From positions 62,001 to 126,000 of the forward strand of contig NZ_FPBH01000009.1 of the NCBI RefSeq assembly GCF_900116445.1: a stretch of 64,000 nucleotides of DNA, written 5' to 3'. Under the pieces are notes generated by a model that made no database searches, had not been told where the DNA came from, and saw nothing but the letters and a program-made list of their open reading frames with translations. Origin of the DNA: Paraburkholderia aspalathi (GTDB lineage Bacteria > Pseudomonadota > Gammaproteobacteria > Burkholderiales > Burkholderiaceae). A program made the position numbers and the translations under genes. Below, piece after piece: positions 27,012-35,399 of the stretch (its first letter is position 1; each line of letters starts with the position of its first letter).

Positions 27012-27710
27012 ATGAAACGCAATGTTCTGATCGCCTGCGGCGATCGCAATCCCACACTCGATGCGGCACTTGAAGCCGATTTTGCGAACGGGGCAGCACG
27101 GGTCTTGCGTAGTCAGTCGACCACGCGCGACGAGATTTTCGCCGAATTAGCCGCGCTCGAGCAACGCCACGGCGGCATCGACGCGCTCGTGTATGTGTCG
27201 CCCGATCCGGTAGAGATCGACTTTCTCGATGATGCAGACGCCCATCTGCTGGACGGCCGTCTGGAGAGCGACTTTGCCGCGGGCGCATGGTGGTTGCAGG
27301 CGGCAGCGCGCTCGATGGTCGAGCGAAGGGTGCCAGGCAGTTTGGCCTTCGTATCGCATGTCAGCGCAATCGTGCCGACACAGCGCTTTTCGTTCAGCGC
27401 GATGAGCCAGGCGATGTTGATGAACCTCGCCCGTACAGCGTTGCTCGAGTTGGATCACGTGGGTATTCGCTTTAATTTCATTGTGCGCGGCTGGGCTGAG
27501 CGCGGCGCCGAGAAAGCGTTCTTCGAAGCGTTGCAGGAGGTTCATGGGGAAGACCATTATCCTCCGCTGCATTACGCGAGCGACGCTGACGTCGCGAGCG
27601 CCTGCACGCTGGTGAGCGGTGCGAACGCGCGCGCCATTAACGGCGCAACCTTGACCATCGACGGTGGCTTTGCCGTCAGCCGTCTGATCCGGCAGATTCC
27701 GGCCGACTGA
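27012..27710 (+). CDS. Degenerate SDR-like protein
   Basis: A 232-residue protein whose second half still reads as an SDR (SLAFVSHVSAIVPT, LLELDHVGIRFNFIVRGW, INGATLTIDGGFAVSRL). It lacks the N-terminal glycine motif: the opening is NVLIACGDRNPTLDAAL. The YxxxK pair is replaced by Ser and Gln (SAMSQAM). It is therefore probably not a normal dehydrogenase. It might pair with the intact SDR ten bases upstream as a non-catalytic subunit, or bind substrate (inference). Confidence 0.75.
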   Translation: MKRNVLIACGDRNPTLDAALEADFANGAARVLRSQSTTRDEIFAELAALEQRHGGIDALVYVSPDPVEIDFLDDADAHLLDGRLESDFAAGAWWLQAAARSMVERRVPGSLAFVSHVSAIVPTQRFSFSAMSQAMLMNLARTALLELDHVGIRFNFIVRGWAERGAEKAFFEALQEVHGEDHYPPLHYASDADVASACTLVSGANARAINGATLTIDGGFAVSRLIRQIPAD

Positions 27711-27765
27711 CGCACGCTTCGCTCGATGACGACGTGCGACATATAAAAAAGACGAAGGAGACACG

Positions 27766-29058
27766 ATGTTTTTAGCCAACCGCTACCGCGGCACGATACT
27801 GACCATGCTGTTTCTCGCTATGGTCATCAACTACATCGACCGGGCCGCGCTCGCCATCGCGATGCCATTTATCACGAAAGATTTTCATTTGAGCGTGGCC
27901 GAAAAGGGTTTGATCTTCAGCAGTTTCTCGATTGGCTACGCGATCTTCAATTTTGTCGGCGGATATCTCGCCGACCGGTTCGGCGGCAAGCGTGTCTTTA
28001 CCTGGGCCATGACGATCTGGTCGGTGTTGTGCGGACTGACGGCGGGCGTGTTCAGCTTCAGCGCGTTGCTGGTGGTGCGCGTGCTGTTCGGTGCGGGCGA
28101 GGGGCCGATTTCCACCACGGCGAACAAAGTCGTCAACAACTGGTTTCCGATCAAGGAGCGGGCGCGCGCGATCGGTATCAATCAGGCGGGCGGTCCACTC
28201 GGCGGCGCGCTTGCCGGACCGGTGGTGGGCTTGCTGGCGCTGTGGCTCGGCTGGCGCGTGGCGTTTGTCGTGATCGCCGCGCTCGGGATGATGTGGGCGT
28301 TCTGCTGGCGCAAGCTGGCAACGGAATATCCTGCCCAGCATCCGAGGGTCACGCCGGCCGAACTCGAACTGATCGGCCAGCACGCTGATGAGGATGCCGT
28401 CGAAGTATCGTCCGCACGGCCGAGGCTCACGCATGTCATCTTCCAGCGCGCCGTGCTGGTGACCGGCATCTCGCTCTTTTGCTACAACTACATCCTGTTC
28501 TTCTTCATGAGCTGGTTTCCGAGCTACCTGATCGACGCCAAGGGAATCAGCCTGAAGAACATGAGCTTCGTCTCGGCGCTGCCGTGGCTGATCGGCGCGC
28601 TGGGCTACATGAGCGGCGGCGCGTTGATCGATGCGATCTACAGGAGAACCGGCAAGCTGTTGCTCTCGCGCAAATGCGTATTGGTGACGTGTCTGCTGGT
28701 CGCCTCGTTGTGTATCGGGCTGACCGGGCTGGTTGACGACGTGAGAGTCGCCATCGGTGTGATGACCGTGGCCATCGGCTTTCTGATGCTGACCGCGCCG
28801 GCATACTGGTCGATCATTCAGGACAGCGTGCCGCGCAATCAGGTTGGCACCGCAGGCGGCTTCATGCATGGTCTCGCGAACGTGTCCGGCATCGTGGGCC
28901 CCGCGCTGACCGGTCTGCTGATCCAGCGCTCGGGCAGCTATGCGACAGGTTTCGTGCTGGCCGGCACGCTCGGTATCGCCGGTGCGCTGATCGTCGCGCT
29001 GTTCCTCAAGAAACCCCGCCCTTCGCTGCTGGTTACGGAATACCCGGCGACAGTTTGA
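27766..29058 (+). CDS. MFS transporter, anion:cation symporter (ACS/hexuronate) type
   Basis: A 430-residue, 12-helix MFS protein. The ACS-family signature NYIDRAALAIAMPFI is in helix 1, GGYLADRFGGKRVF in the 2-3 loop, and the helix 4-5 region FGAGEGPISTTANKVVNNWFP resembles hexuronate and galactonate transporters (ExuT/GudP). It should import a sugar acid with protons. RBS AAGGAG precedes ATG 27766. One of four close relatives in this island. Confidence 0.9.
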   Translation: MFLANRYRGTILTMLFLAMVINYIDRAALAIAMPFITKDFHLSVAEKGLIFSSFSIGYAIFNFVGGYLADRFGGKRVFTWAMTIWSVLCGLTAGVFSFSALLVVRVLFGAGEGPISTTANKVVNNWFPIKERARAIGINQAGGPLGGALAGPVVGLLALWLGWRVAFVVIAALGMMWAFCWRKLATEYPAQHPRVTPAELELIGQHADEDAVEVSSARPRLTHVIFQRAVLVTGISLFCYNYILFFFMSWFPSYLIDAKGISLKNMSFVSALPWLIGALGYMSGGALIDAIYRRTGKLLLSRKCVLVTCLLVASLCIGLTGLVDDVRVAIGVMTVAIGFLMLTAPAYWSIIQDSVPRNQVGTAGGFMHGLANVSGIVGPALTGLLIQRSGSYATGFVLAGTLGIAGALIVALFLKKPRPSLLVTEYPATV

Positions 29059-29076
29059 ACTCCAGGTTGACTCATC

Positions 29077-30216
29077 ATGAAAATCGCTTCTTTCCAATCG
29101 GAAATTTATCGTGTCCCACTGACCGAAGCATGGGGCTCGTCGAATTACGCGTTCACGTCGCTTGAATTCGTGATCGTTTCGCTGAAGAGCGATAGCGGTC
29201 TGACCGGCACCGGCTGGACTTTCAGTGTCGGCAACGGTGCGGCAGCGTTCAAGAGCATGATCGACTATTACCTCGCGCCGAAAGTGCTGGGTCAGGATGT
29301 ATTTCAGGTCGAGCGGCTGTGGAGCAGGATGTGGCTCGAGACACACGACGTCGGTTCCGCCGGCGTCACCACGCACGCAATCGCTGCCATCGACATTGCC
29401 ATCTGGGACTTGCTTGGCCAGGCATTGCGGCAGCCGCTGCACCGTCTGCTCGGTGGCTATCGCGACAGCCTGCCGGGCTATGGCAGTGGCGTGAACCTGC
29501 ATCTCGATCGGGACGCATTGCTCGCACAGATGGAATCGTTCCAGTCGCAAGGCTACCGTGCGTTCAAGATGAAGATCGGCAAGGATGACCCTCACGAAGA
29601 TCTCGAACGCGTCATGGCGGTGCGTGCGCTGGTCGGTAATGCAGCACGCCTGATGGTGGACGCGAATCAGAAGTGGCACCCGTCAGAGGTGATCCGCCGC
29701 GTGGACATGCTCAAACCGGCGAATCTGTTCTGGCTCGAGGAGCCGACGTTGAGCGACGACGTGGACGGCCATGCTTTGATTCGGAGCAAACTTGTGACGC
29801 CGGTGGCCGTCGGTGAGAGCCTCTACACGAAGTATCAGTTCGCGCATCAGATTACACGCGGCGCATGTGACATCGTGCAGCCGGATGTCTATCGCGTAGG
29901 CGGTATCACCGAGTTCATGAAGATCGTCAAAATGGCGGAGAGCCATAACATTCCGGTGGCGCCGCACTTCGGCATGGAACTCGTTGCGCACCTCGGCTGC
30001 GCGGTGCCGAACATCCTGTGCTTCGAGGGATTGCGTGGAGCGGGCTTATCGGAGATGGGCATTATCGAGCGTCCGCTGAAGGTGACCGACGGCACGATCC
30101 AGCCCGACGATACGCCGGGGCACGGCGTCAGGTTCGACATGGGCGTTCTGGCGCAATACCGGCAGACGCCAGAGCGCCTCGCCCGCGAGCAGGTCACGAC
30201 GCGTACCGACGTGTGA
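29077..30216 (+). CDS. Mandelate racemase/muconate lactonizing enzyme family protein
   Basis: A 379-residue enolase-superfamily enzyme. The base motif is Lys164-x-Lys166 (FKMKIG); metal ligands are Asp195 (VDANQ), Glu221 (WLEEP) and Glu247 (VGES); Asp270 and His297 (APHFGME) form the His-Asp dyad on the other face. This KxK plus His-Asp set is that of the mandelate-racemase subgroup, which mostly dehydrates acid sugars. The exact substrate cannot be read from sequence. It starts 18 bases after the MFS gene, and its TGA overlaps the aldose epimerase ATG. Confidence 0.87.
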   Translation: MKIASFQSEIYRVPLTEAWGSSNYAFTSLEFVIVSLKSDSGLTGTGWTFSVGNGAAAFKSMIDYYLAPKVLGQDVFQVERLWSRMWLETHDVGSAGVTTHAIAAIDIAIWDLLGQALRQPLHRLLGGYRDSLPGYGSGVNLHLDRDALLAQMESFQSQGYRAFKMKIGKDDPHEDLERVMAVRALVGNAARLMVDANQKWHPSEVIRRVDMLKPANLFWLEEPTLSDDVDGHALIRSKLVTPVAVGESLYTKYQFAHQITRGACDIVQPDVYRVGGITEFMKIVKMAESHNIPVAPHFGMELVAHLGCAVPNILCFEGLRGAGLSEMGIIERPLKVTDGTIQPDDTPGHGVRFDMGVLAQYRQTPERLAREQVTTRTDV

Positions 30217-31193
30217 TGCGCGACACGACTGATGAATCGCCTCGACACACTGCGCGCTCCCTCGCTTTGCCGATGGCGCACGCGGATGCCTTGAGCGAAT
30301 CGCGTGTGCGTCTTGCAAGCGAAACACTCGAAGCGGAACTGGTTCCGGGCTGGGGTGGCCGGCTCGCGCGGCTTCGCTCCAAAGTAGACGGTTACGACCT
30401 GGTCGCGCCAATCGAGCAATGGACTGCGGAGCCGTTCGGCTGGCCCAGGCGGGGTGCGTATCCGCTGATTCCGTATTCGAACCGTATTGCCCATGCAAGG
30501 CTTGCCGTTCTGGATCAGGTGGTTGCGTTACCGCCACACCCGCTCAGCGCGCCGCACACGTTGCACGGTGTTTGTCAGATCTTGCCGTGGCAATGCGTGG
30601 CGCAGACGCAGCGTCATGCAAAGCTCTGCGTTGACTATGCGGGCGCGGAGTGGCCGTGGGCGATCCACGCGGAACAGACGTTCGAACTGGCGGGTTCCGA
30701 ACTGACACTGCGGCTTGCCGTGGAAAACCGCGCGGATACACCGATGCCGGCGGGGCTCGGCTGGCATCCGTACTTCTGTGTGAAGGGTGGCAGTGTGGTG
30801 AGCTTCGAAGCCGGACAGAAGTGGACCATCGGGGCGGACTATCTTCCTGATGGCGCGCGAACACAGCTGGACCGCCCGGTGGTCGTGAGAGGCGACGACT
30901 GGAGCACGGGTGACTATGCAGGCTATTTTTCCGAATGGACAGGACAGGCCGTGCTGTCAGTCGCAGGTGGCTCGCTCGAAATGCATGTGTCGGAGCCGTT
31001 GAGTCATCTCGTCGTGTTCGCGCCGGCTGGAGCGGATTTCGTTTGCATCGAACCCGTCAGCCATGTCGCGAACGCATTCAATCTCGCGCATGATGGCGTG
31101 AAGGGAACTGGCCACCGGATGCTTGACCCGGGCGAGTCGATGCAAGCCATGATCCGTCTGCACTGGAAACCAACGGACCGCGCGAGCAGATAA
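30216..31193 (+). CDS. Aldose 1-epimerase family protein
   Basis: A 325-residue galactose-mutarotase-fold protein. Catalytic His is in GLGWHPYF and the Glu in CIEPVSH; IPYSNRIAHARL and HTLHGVCQILPW are the family's sugar-binding segments. It would interconvert anomers of a sugar, or of a lactonisable aldonate, before oxidation. Start ATG 30216 lies in TGATG at the end of the enolase-superfamily gene, so translation is coupled; a longer frame to 30018 overlaps that gene. It is the last gene before a 120-base gap with a promoter-like region. Confidence 0.85.
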   Translation: MRDTTDESPRHTARSLALPMAHADALSESRVRLASETLEAELVPGWGGRLARLRSKVDGYDLVAPIEQWTAEPFGWPRRGAYPLIPYSNRIAHARLAVLDQVVALPPHPLSAPHTLHGVCQILPWQCVAQTQRHAKLCVDYAGAEWPWAIHAEQTFELAGSELTLRLAVENRADTPMPAGLGWHPYFCVKGGSVVSFEAGQKWTIGADYLPDGARTQLDRPVVVRGDDWSTGDYAGYFSEWTGQAVLSVAGGSLEMHVSEPLSHLVVFAPAGADFVCIEPVSHVANAFNLAHDGVKGTGHRMLDPGESMQAMIRLHWKPTDRASR

Positions 31194-31239
31194 GCATTAG
31201 CTGTAGAGAGGCCATGTAGGTACGCATCCAGATAATTTA

Positions 31240-31255
31240 GTGAATGCAAATTCAC
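31240..31255. promoter_or_regulatory. Inverted repeat GTGAAT-GCAA-ATTCAC upstream of the porin
   Basis: A perfect 6-bp dyad in the AT-rich gap before the porin gene. It could be an operator. It differs from the CAGTTCCA dyad found elsewhere in the island. Confidence 0.4.
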
Positions 31256-31316
31256 ATTATTACGGATAACGAAATATAAAAACACAAAAACTGAGTAATT
31301 ATAAATGGAGATGATG

Positions 31317-32483
31317 ATGAAAAAGTCCTGGCTTGCGGCCGCCTGCGTGATTCCGTTGGCGAGCGTGGCGAACGCGCAGAGCAGTGTCACGTTGTACGGG
31401 CTAATCGATGTGGGTGTTGTCTACGCGAACAACGCTGGGGGCGCGAAGCAATATGCGATGGCCGTGGGCGCGTTGAACGGAAACCGTTGGGGATTGACGG
31501 GCGCGGAGGACCTGGGTGGTGGCTACAAGGCAATTTTCAAGCTGGAGAATGGCTTTTCCGCTGCCACCGGCGCACTGGGGCAGGGCGGTGCTGAGTTCGG
31601 CCGTCAGGCTTTCGTGGGACTGTCGGGACCGTTCGGAACGATGACGCTTGGGCGCCAATACGATTCGGTGGTCGACTACGTGGGCGTTCTGAAAGCCGGT
31701 GGCGATACCGCGGGCGGCTACGCGAATCACCCGGCCGACCTCGATAACACCGGCAACAATTATCGCGTCAATAACGCGCTCAAGTATGCGAGCCCCGACT
31801 ACAAGGGTTTCAGATTCGGTGGTGTTTTCAGCGTCGGCGGCGTAGCGGGAAATTTCCAGCAGAACCGCGTGTATTCGCTCGGAGCAGGTTACAAACAGGG
31901 ACCCCTGGCGCTAGGCGTGGCCTACCTCAACGCCCGCAACCCGAATTTCTCCTATTACGGCAACAACCCTGCATCGAGCACGACGGCGTCGAACATGTCG
32001 TCCATTCCGGTGTACTCGGGTTATGCGTCTGCGCAAACGCTGCAAACCATCGCCGCCGCGGCCGCCTATACGATCGAGACGGCAACAGCAGGCGTGGTCT
32101 ATTCCAACGTTCAGTTCCGCAACCTTGGGGCGAGCGCGAGTCTCAATCCCGGCGGATACAGCGGTAATGCCGTGTTCAATACTGTCGAACTGAATTTTCG
32201 GGTCTGGGTGGCCCCCGATTTTCTGATTGGAACGTCTTATGCGTACACGCGTGGCGCTCAGGTCAGCGGCGGCGCGGCGGGTGGCGTGACATACAACCAG
32301 TTGAACCTCGGGGTGGACTACTACCTGTCCAAGCGGACCGATATCTATGCCGTCGTGTTCGGCCAGCACGCGTCTGGAAAGGATTCGACGGGTAAGGGCG
32401 CACGAGCCGCGATTTACGGCTTGACGGCTTCATCGACTGGCACGCAGATCGCCGCGACCGTCGGCTTGCGGCACAAATTCTGA
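31317..32483 (+). CDS. Betaproteobacterial general porin
   Basis: A 388-residue trimeric-porin-type barrel. The signal peptide MKKSWLAAACVIPLASVANA is followed by QSSVTLYGLIDVGVVY, the classic first strand. Other family marks are KAIFKLENGFS, FGRQAFVGLSGPFGTMTLGRQYD, the NALKYASPDYKGFRFGG strand and the C-terminal Phe (VGLRHKF). It should let anionic sugars across the outer membrane for the neighbouring permeases. Four in-frame ATGs occur; the ribosome site TGGAG at 31306-31310 best suits 31317. Confidence 0.92.
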   Translation: MKKSWLAAACVIPLASVANAQSSVTLYGLIDVGVVYANNAGGAKQYAMAVGALNGNRWGLTGAEDLGGGYKAIFKLENGFSAATGALGQGGAEFGRQAFVGLSGPFGTMTLGRQYDSVVDYVGVLKAGGDTAGGYANHPADLDNTGNNYRVNNALKYASPDYKGFRFGGVFSVGGVAGNFQQNRVYSLGAGYKQGPLALGVAYLNARNPNFSYYGNNPASSTTASNMSSIPVYSGYASAQTLQTIAAAAAYTIETATAGVVYSNVQFRNLGASASLNPGGYSGNAVFNTVELNFRVWVAPDFLIGTSYAYTRGAQVSGGAAGGVTYNQLNLGVDYYLSKRTDIYAVVFGQHASGKDSTGKGARAAIYGLTASSTGTQIAATVGLRHKF

Positions 32484-32534
32484 CGATCAGGGGGCCACGC
32501 GGTCTCAGTGATTCAAAACGATACGGAGGATTCA

Positions 32535-33893
32535 ATGTCCACGCGTTTCCGCGGGGTTGTCCTTACCCTGCTGTTTCTGGCAATGCTGATCAACTATATG
32601 GATCGTGCGGCATTGTCCATCGCGATGCCATTCATTTCGAAGACGTTCAGCCTTTCGCCGTCGGAGAAGGGCATTGTATTCAGCAGCTTCTTTGTGGGCT
32701 ATGCGCTGTTCAACGTGATTGGAGGCTACCTGTCCGATCGTATCGGCCCGAAGCGCGTTTTCACGTGGGCGATGCTCTGCTGGTCTGGATGCTGTGCGCT
32801 GACGGCGGCGGCATCGGGCTTTGTCTCATTGCTGGTGTTTCGCACGGCATTTGGGATGGGCGAGGGTCCCATCTCGGCGACGGCAAATCGCACGGTGGCA
32901 AACTGGTTTCCTACCGGGGAGCGTGCTCGCGCCGTGGGGCTGAACCAGGCGGGTGGCCCGCTAGGTGGTGCGCTCGCCGGCCCTGTGGTGGGCTTCATGG
33001 CGATCCAGTTTGGATGGCGACTGGCGTTTGTCGTGGTCGGATGCCTGGGGGTGTTGTGGGTGCTGGCATGGGCGCGTCTGGCGACCGACCATCCCCGGCA
33101 GAACGCACGCGTATCGAGCGATGAAGCAGCGCTCATTGCCCAGGACTCAGCAATGGGCGTAACCGGCCGCGCGCAGGCAGCCATTGAAGCGTCATCCGGC
33201 ACGGCGCGCACGATCTTTCGCAATCCCGCTGTGTACGTGATGGCGTTCTCGCTATTTTGTTGCAGCTACAACCAGTTTTTCTTCCTGACCTGGTTTCCGA
33301 CTTATCTCGTCGAACAGAAGCATCTGTCGCTGGCCGAGATGAGCGTGGTGTCGTCGTTTCCGTGGTTGGCTGGTGCGCTTGGCTACGTGCTGGGCGGCCT
33401 TGCTATCGACGCTCTTTATCGTTTGACCGGAAAAGTCCTGCTGTCGCGCAAGGTCGTGCTGGTCGTCTGTCTTGCATTGGGTGGCGCCTGTGTTGCCCTG
33501 ACAGGACAAATCGAGTCGGCGCGGGGCGCCGTGTCGGTCATGTCGATCGGCGTTGGTTTTGTCATGCTGACGTCGACGGCGTATTGGGCGCTGATTCAGG
33601 CCATCGCGCCGCGCGACGCGGTGGGCGGCGCAAGCGGGCTGATGCATGGGCTTGGCAATATATCGGGGATCGTGGCGCCGACATTGACCGGCTTCGTGAT
33701 ACAGAGCACGCGAAGCTATTCGATGGCGTTTACGATCGCTGGCGCGTTGGCGTTGCTTGGGGCTGTGGCGGTGGCGTTCTTGATCCGGGAACCGGCAACC
33801 GGCGCTGGCCCCTGTGTCCATATTCCCATCGATTGGAACTCGCGAGCTGAAAGTGAGGACAGCCCGGTTTCGTCATCTGCAGCGTCGGACTAG
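32535..33893 (+). CDS. MFS transporter, ACS/hexuronate type
   Basis: A 452-residue MFS permease very like the one at 27766: NYMDRAALSIAMPFI in helix 1, GGYLSDRIGPKRVF in the loop, FGMGEGPISATANRTVANWFP in helix 4-5, and LNQAGGPLGGALAGPVVGF. The C-terminal tail of ~25 residues is hydrophilic. GGAGGA precedes ATG 32535; the start at 32508 has no ribosome site. Probably a paralogue from local duplication, importing a related sugar acid. Its stop lies 35 bases before the second CAGTTCCA operator. Confidence 0.9.
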   Translation: MSTRFRGVVLTLLFLAMLINYMDRAALSIAMPFISKTFSLSPSEKGIVFSSFFVGYALFNVIGGYLSDRIGPKRVFTWAMLCWSGCCALTAAASGFVSLLVFRTAFGMGEGPISATANRTVANWFPTGERARAVGLNQAGGPLGGALAGPVVGFMAIQFGWRLAFVVVGCLGVLWVLAWARLATDHPRQNARVSSDEAALIAQDSAMGVTGRAQAAIEASSGTARTIFRNPAVYVMAFSLFCCSYNQFFFLTWFPTYLVEQKHLSLAEMSVVSSFPWLAGALGYVLGGLAIDALYRLTGKVLLSRKVVLVVCLALGGACVALTGQIESARGAVSVMSIGVGFVMLTSTAYWALIQAIAPRDAVGGASGLMHGLGNISGIVAPTLTGFVIQSTRSYSMAFTIAGALALLGAVAVAFLIREPATGAGPCVHIPIDWNSRAESEDSPVSSSAASD

Positions 33894-33928
33894 CATTCGA
33901 CTAACGACGATATGCCGAATAACGGATT

Positions 33929-33949
33929 CAGTTCCAGCGCATGGAACTG
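33929..33949. promoter_or_regulatory. Candidate operator, copy 2: CAGTTCCA-N5-TGGAACTG
   Basis: Identical in both arms to the dyad at 23093-23113; only the 5-base centre differs (GCGCA against GAGTG). It ends 15 bases before the start of the third MFS gene. The bases before it (AATAnCGGATT) are also shared with copy 1. It marks a second promoter likely controlled by the same regulator. Confidence 0.75.
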
Positions 33950-33964
33950 GACAGGAGACAAACA

Positions 33965-35347
33965 ATGAACGATCACCCGTCATCCGCCAACGCGGAGCTA
34001 GCGATGCCACCCGCCACCAATGCGCGGACCGCCGCAGCCGCTACGACGCGCACACGCTACCGGTTCGTGACGCTGGCGCTCATCACCATCGTCCTTGCGC
34101 TCAGTTCGGGTGATCGGGCGGCGATGTCCGTCGCGGGCTCCGCGATGGCGAAAGAGCTTCACATCACATCGGTCGAGCTCGGCTATATCTTCTCCGCTTT
34201 TAGCTGGGCCTACGTGATCTTCCTGATTCCAGCCGGCTGGCTGACGGATCGCATCGGTTCGAAGAAAGCGATGTTCAGCGCGATTGTGGTGTGGTCCGCG
34301 TTCACCGTTTGCATGGGCCTGGTGCATTTTATCGGCCTCGTCGTGCCGCTGCTGCTCGCGTTGCGGTTTCTGCTAGGCGTCGCCGAGTCGCCGGTCGGCC
34401 CTGCGTCCGGCCGGATCATTGCGGCATGGTTCCCCGCTTCTGAGCGCGGTGTGGCCGGCGCAATCTTCAACAGCGCCCAGTATGTCTCTCTTGCACTCTT
34501 CACACCGTTCATGGGCTGGCTGTGCCATGCATTCGGCTGGGAATACGTATTCATCGCGATGGGCTGCGTGGGTCTGGTGATCGCGTCGATCTGGTGGAAG
34601 AACTACTACCTGCCGGTCAGGCACCCGTCGATGAGTGCAAGCGAGCTCGAATACATTCGCGCGGGCGAGGGTTTGGTCGATCTCGAAGCTTCGCAGAAGC
34701 AGGAGAAAACCGGACCGGCGCGCTCCCAGTTGCGCGATATCGGCTCGCTGTTCAAAAGCAGGATGCTGGTCGGCATCTTTATTGGCCAGTACTGCATCAG
34801 CGCCATCACGTGGTTCTTCGTGACTTGGTTTCCGATCTATCTCGTGAAGGATCGCGGCTTCGACATTCTTCAGGCCGGTTTCGTGGCATCGATTCCCGCG
34901 CTCGCCGGATTGATCGGCGGTGTCGCCAGTGGCTTCGTATCCGACGGGCTGCTGAAGAAAACCGGCTCGCTCAGCATTGCCCGCAAGGGGCCGGTGATTG
35001 TCGGCTTCCTGTTGAGCGCGAGCATGATCCTGTGCAACTACGTGAATTCCCAATGGCTGGTGGTTGGCCTGATGAGCCTGGCATTTTTTGGCAAGGGCTT
35101 TGGCGCGCTGAGCTGGACGATCCTCGCCGATACGGCGCCGCGCGAAATCATCGGTACGACCGGCGGTGTGTTCAACGCGCTCGGCAATAGCGCGGGCATC
35201 GTCACGCCGGTGGTCATCGGCTACCTGCTGCAAAGCACGGGATCCTTTAGCGCGGCGCTAATTTATGTCGGCGCGCACGGTCTGGTCGCCGTATTGAGCT
35301 ATGGGCTGATTGTCGGAAAGATCCAGCGCTATCAGCTCAAAGCCTGA
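33965..35347 (+). CDS. MFS transporter, ACS type (glucarate/galactarate-like)
   Basis: A 460-residue MFS protein with a ~35-residue hydrophilic N-terminal tail. Helix 1 reads LSSGDRAAMSVAGSAM and the loop GWLTDRIGSKKAMF; FLLGVAESPVGPASGRIIAAWFP and ERGVAGAIFNSAQYVSLALFTPFMGWL resemble the D-glucarate/galactarate transporter group (GudP). ATG 33965 follows AGGAG. The downstream gene is a talarate/galactarate-dehydratase-like enzyme, so an aldarate is a reasonable substrate (inference). It opens a second transcription unit under operator copy 2. Confidence 0.88.
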   Translation: MNDHPSSANAELAMPPATNARTAAAATTRTRYRFVTLALITIVLALSSGDRAAMSVAGSAMAKELHITSVELGYIFSAFSWAYVIFLIPAGWLTDRIGSKKAMFSAIVVWSAFTVCMGLVHFIGLVVPLLLALRFLLGVAESPVGPASGRIIAAWFPASERGVAGAIFNSAQYVSLALFTPFMGWLCHAFGWEYVFIAMGCVGLVIASIWWKNYYLPVRHPSMSASELEYIRAGEGLVDLEASQKQEKTGPARSQLRDIGSLFKSRMLVGIFIGQYCISAITWFFVTWFPIYLVKDRGFDILQAGFVASIPALAGLIGGVASGFVSDGLLKKTGSLSIARKGPVIVGFLLSASMILCNYVNSQWLVVGLMSLAFFGKGFGALSWTILADTAPREIIGTTGGVFNALGNSAGIVTPVVIGYLLQSTGSFSAALIYVGAHGLVAVLSYGLIVGKIQRYQLKA

Positions 35348-35399
35348 TCCTCCGACCTGCACGAACATCGATACTATTCATTTTTCGAAAGGAGAAGTT

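Noticed and set aside
27772..29679. A 635-codon open frame on the minus strand
   Set aside because: It lies antisense to an MFS gene and an enolase-superfamily gene; its His/Arg/Gln-rich product has no family features and no ribosome site. It is a GC-rich shadow frame.
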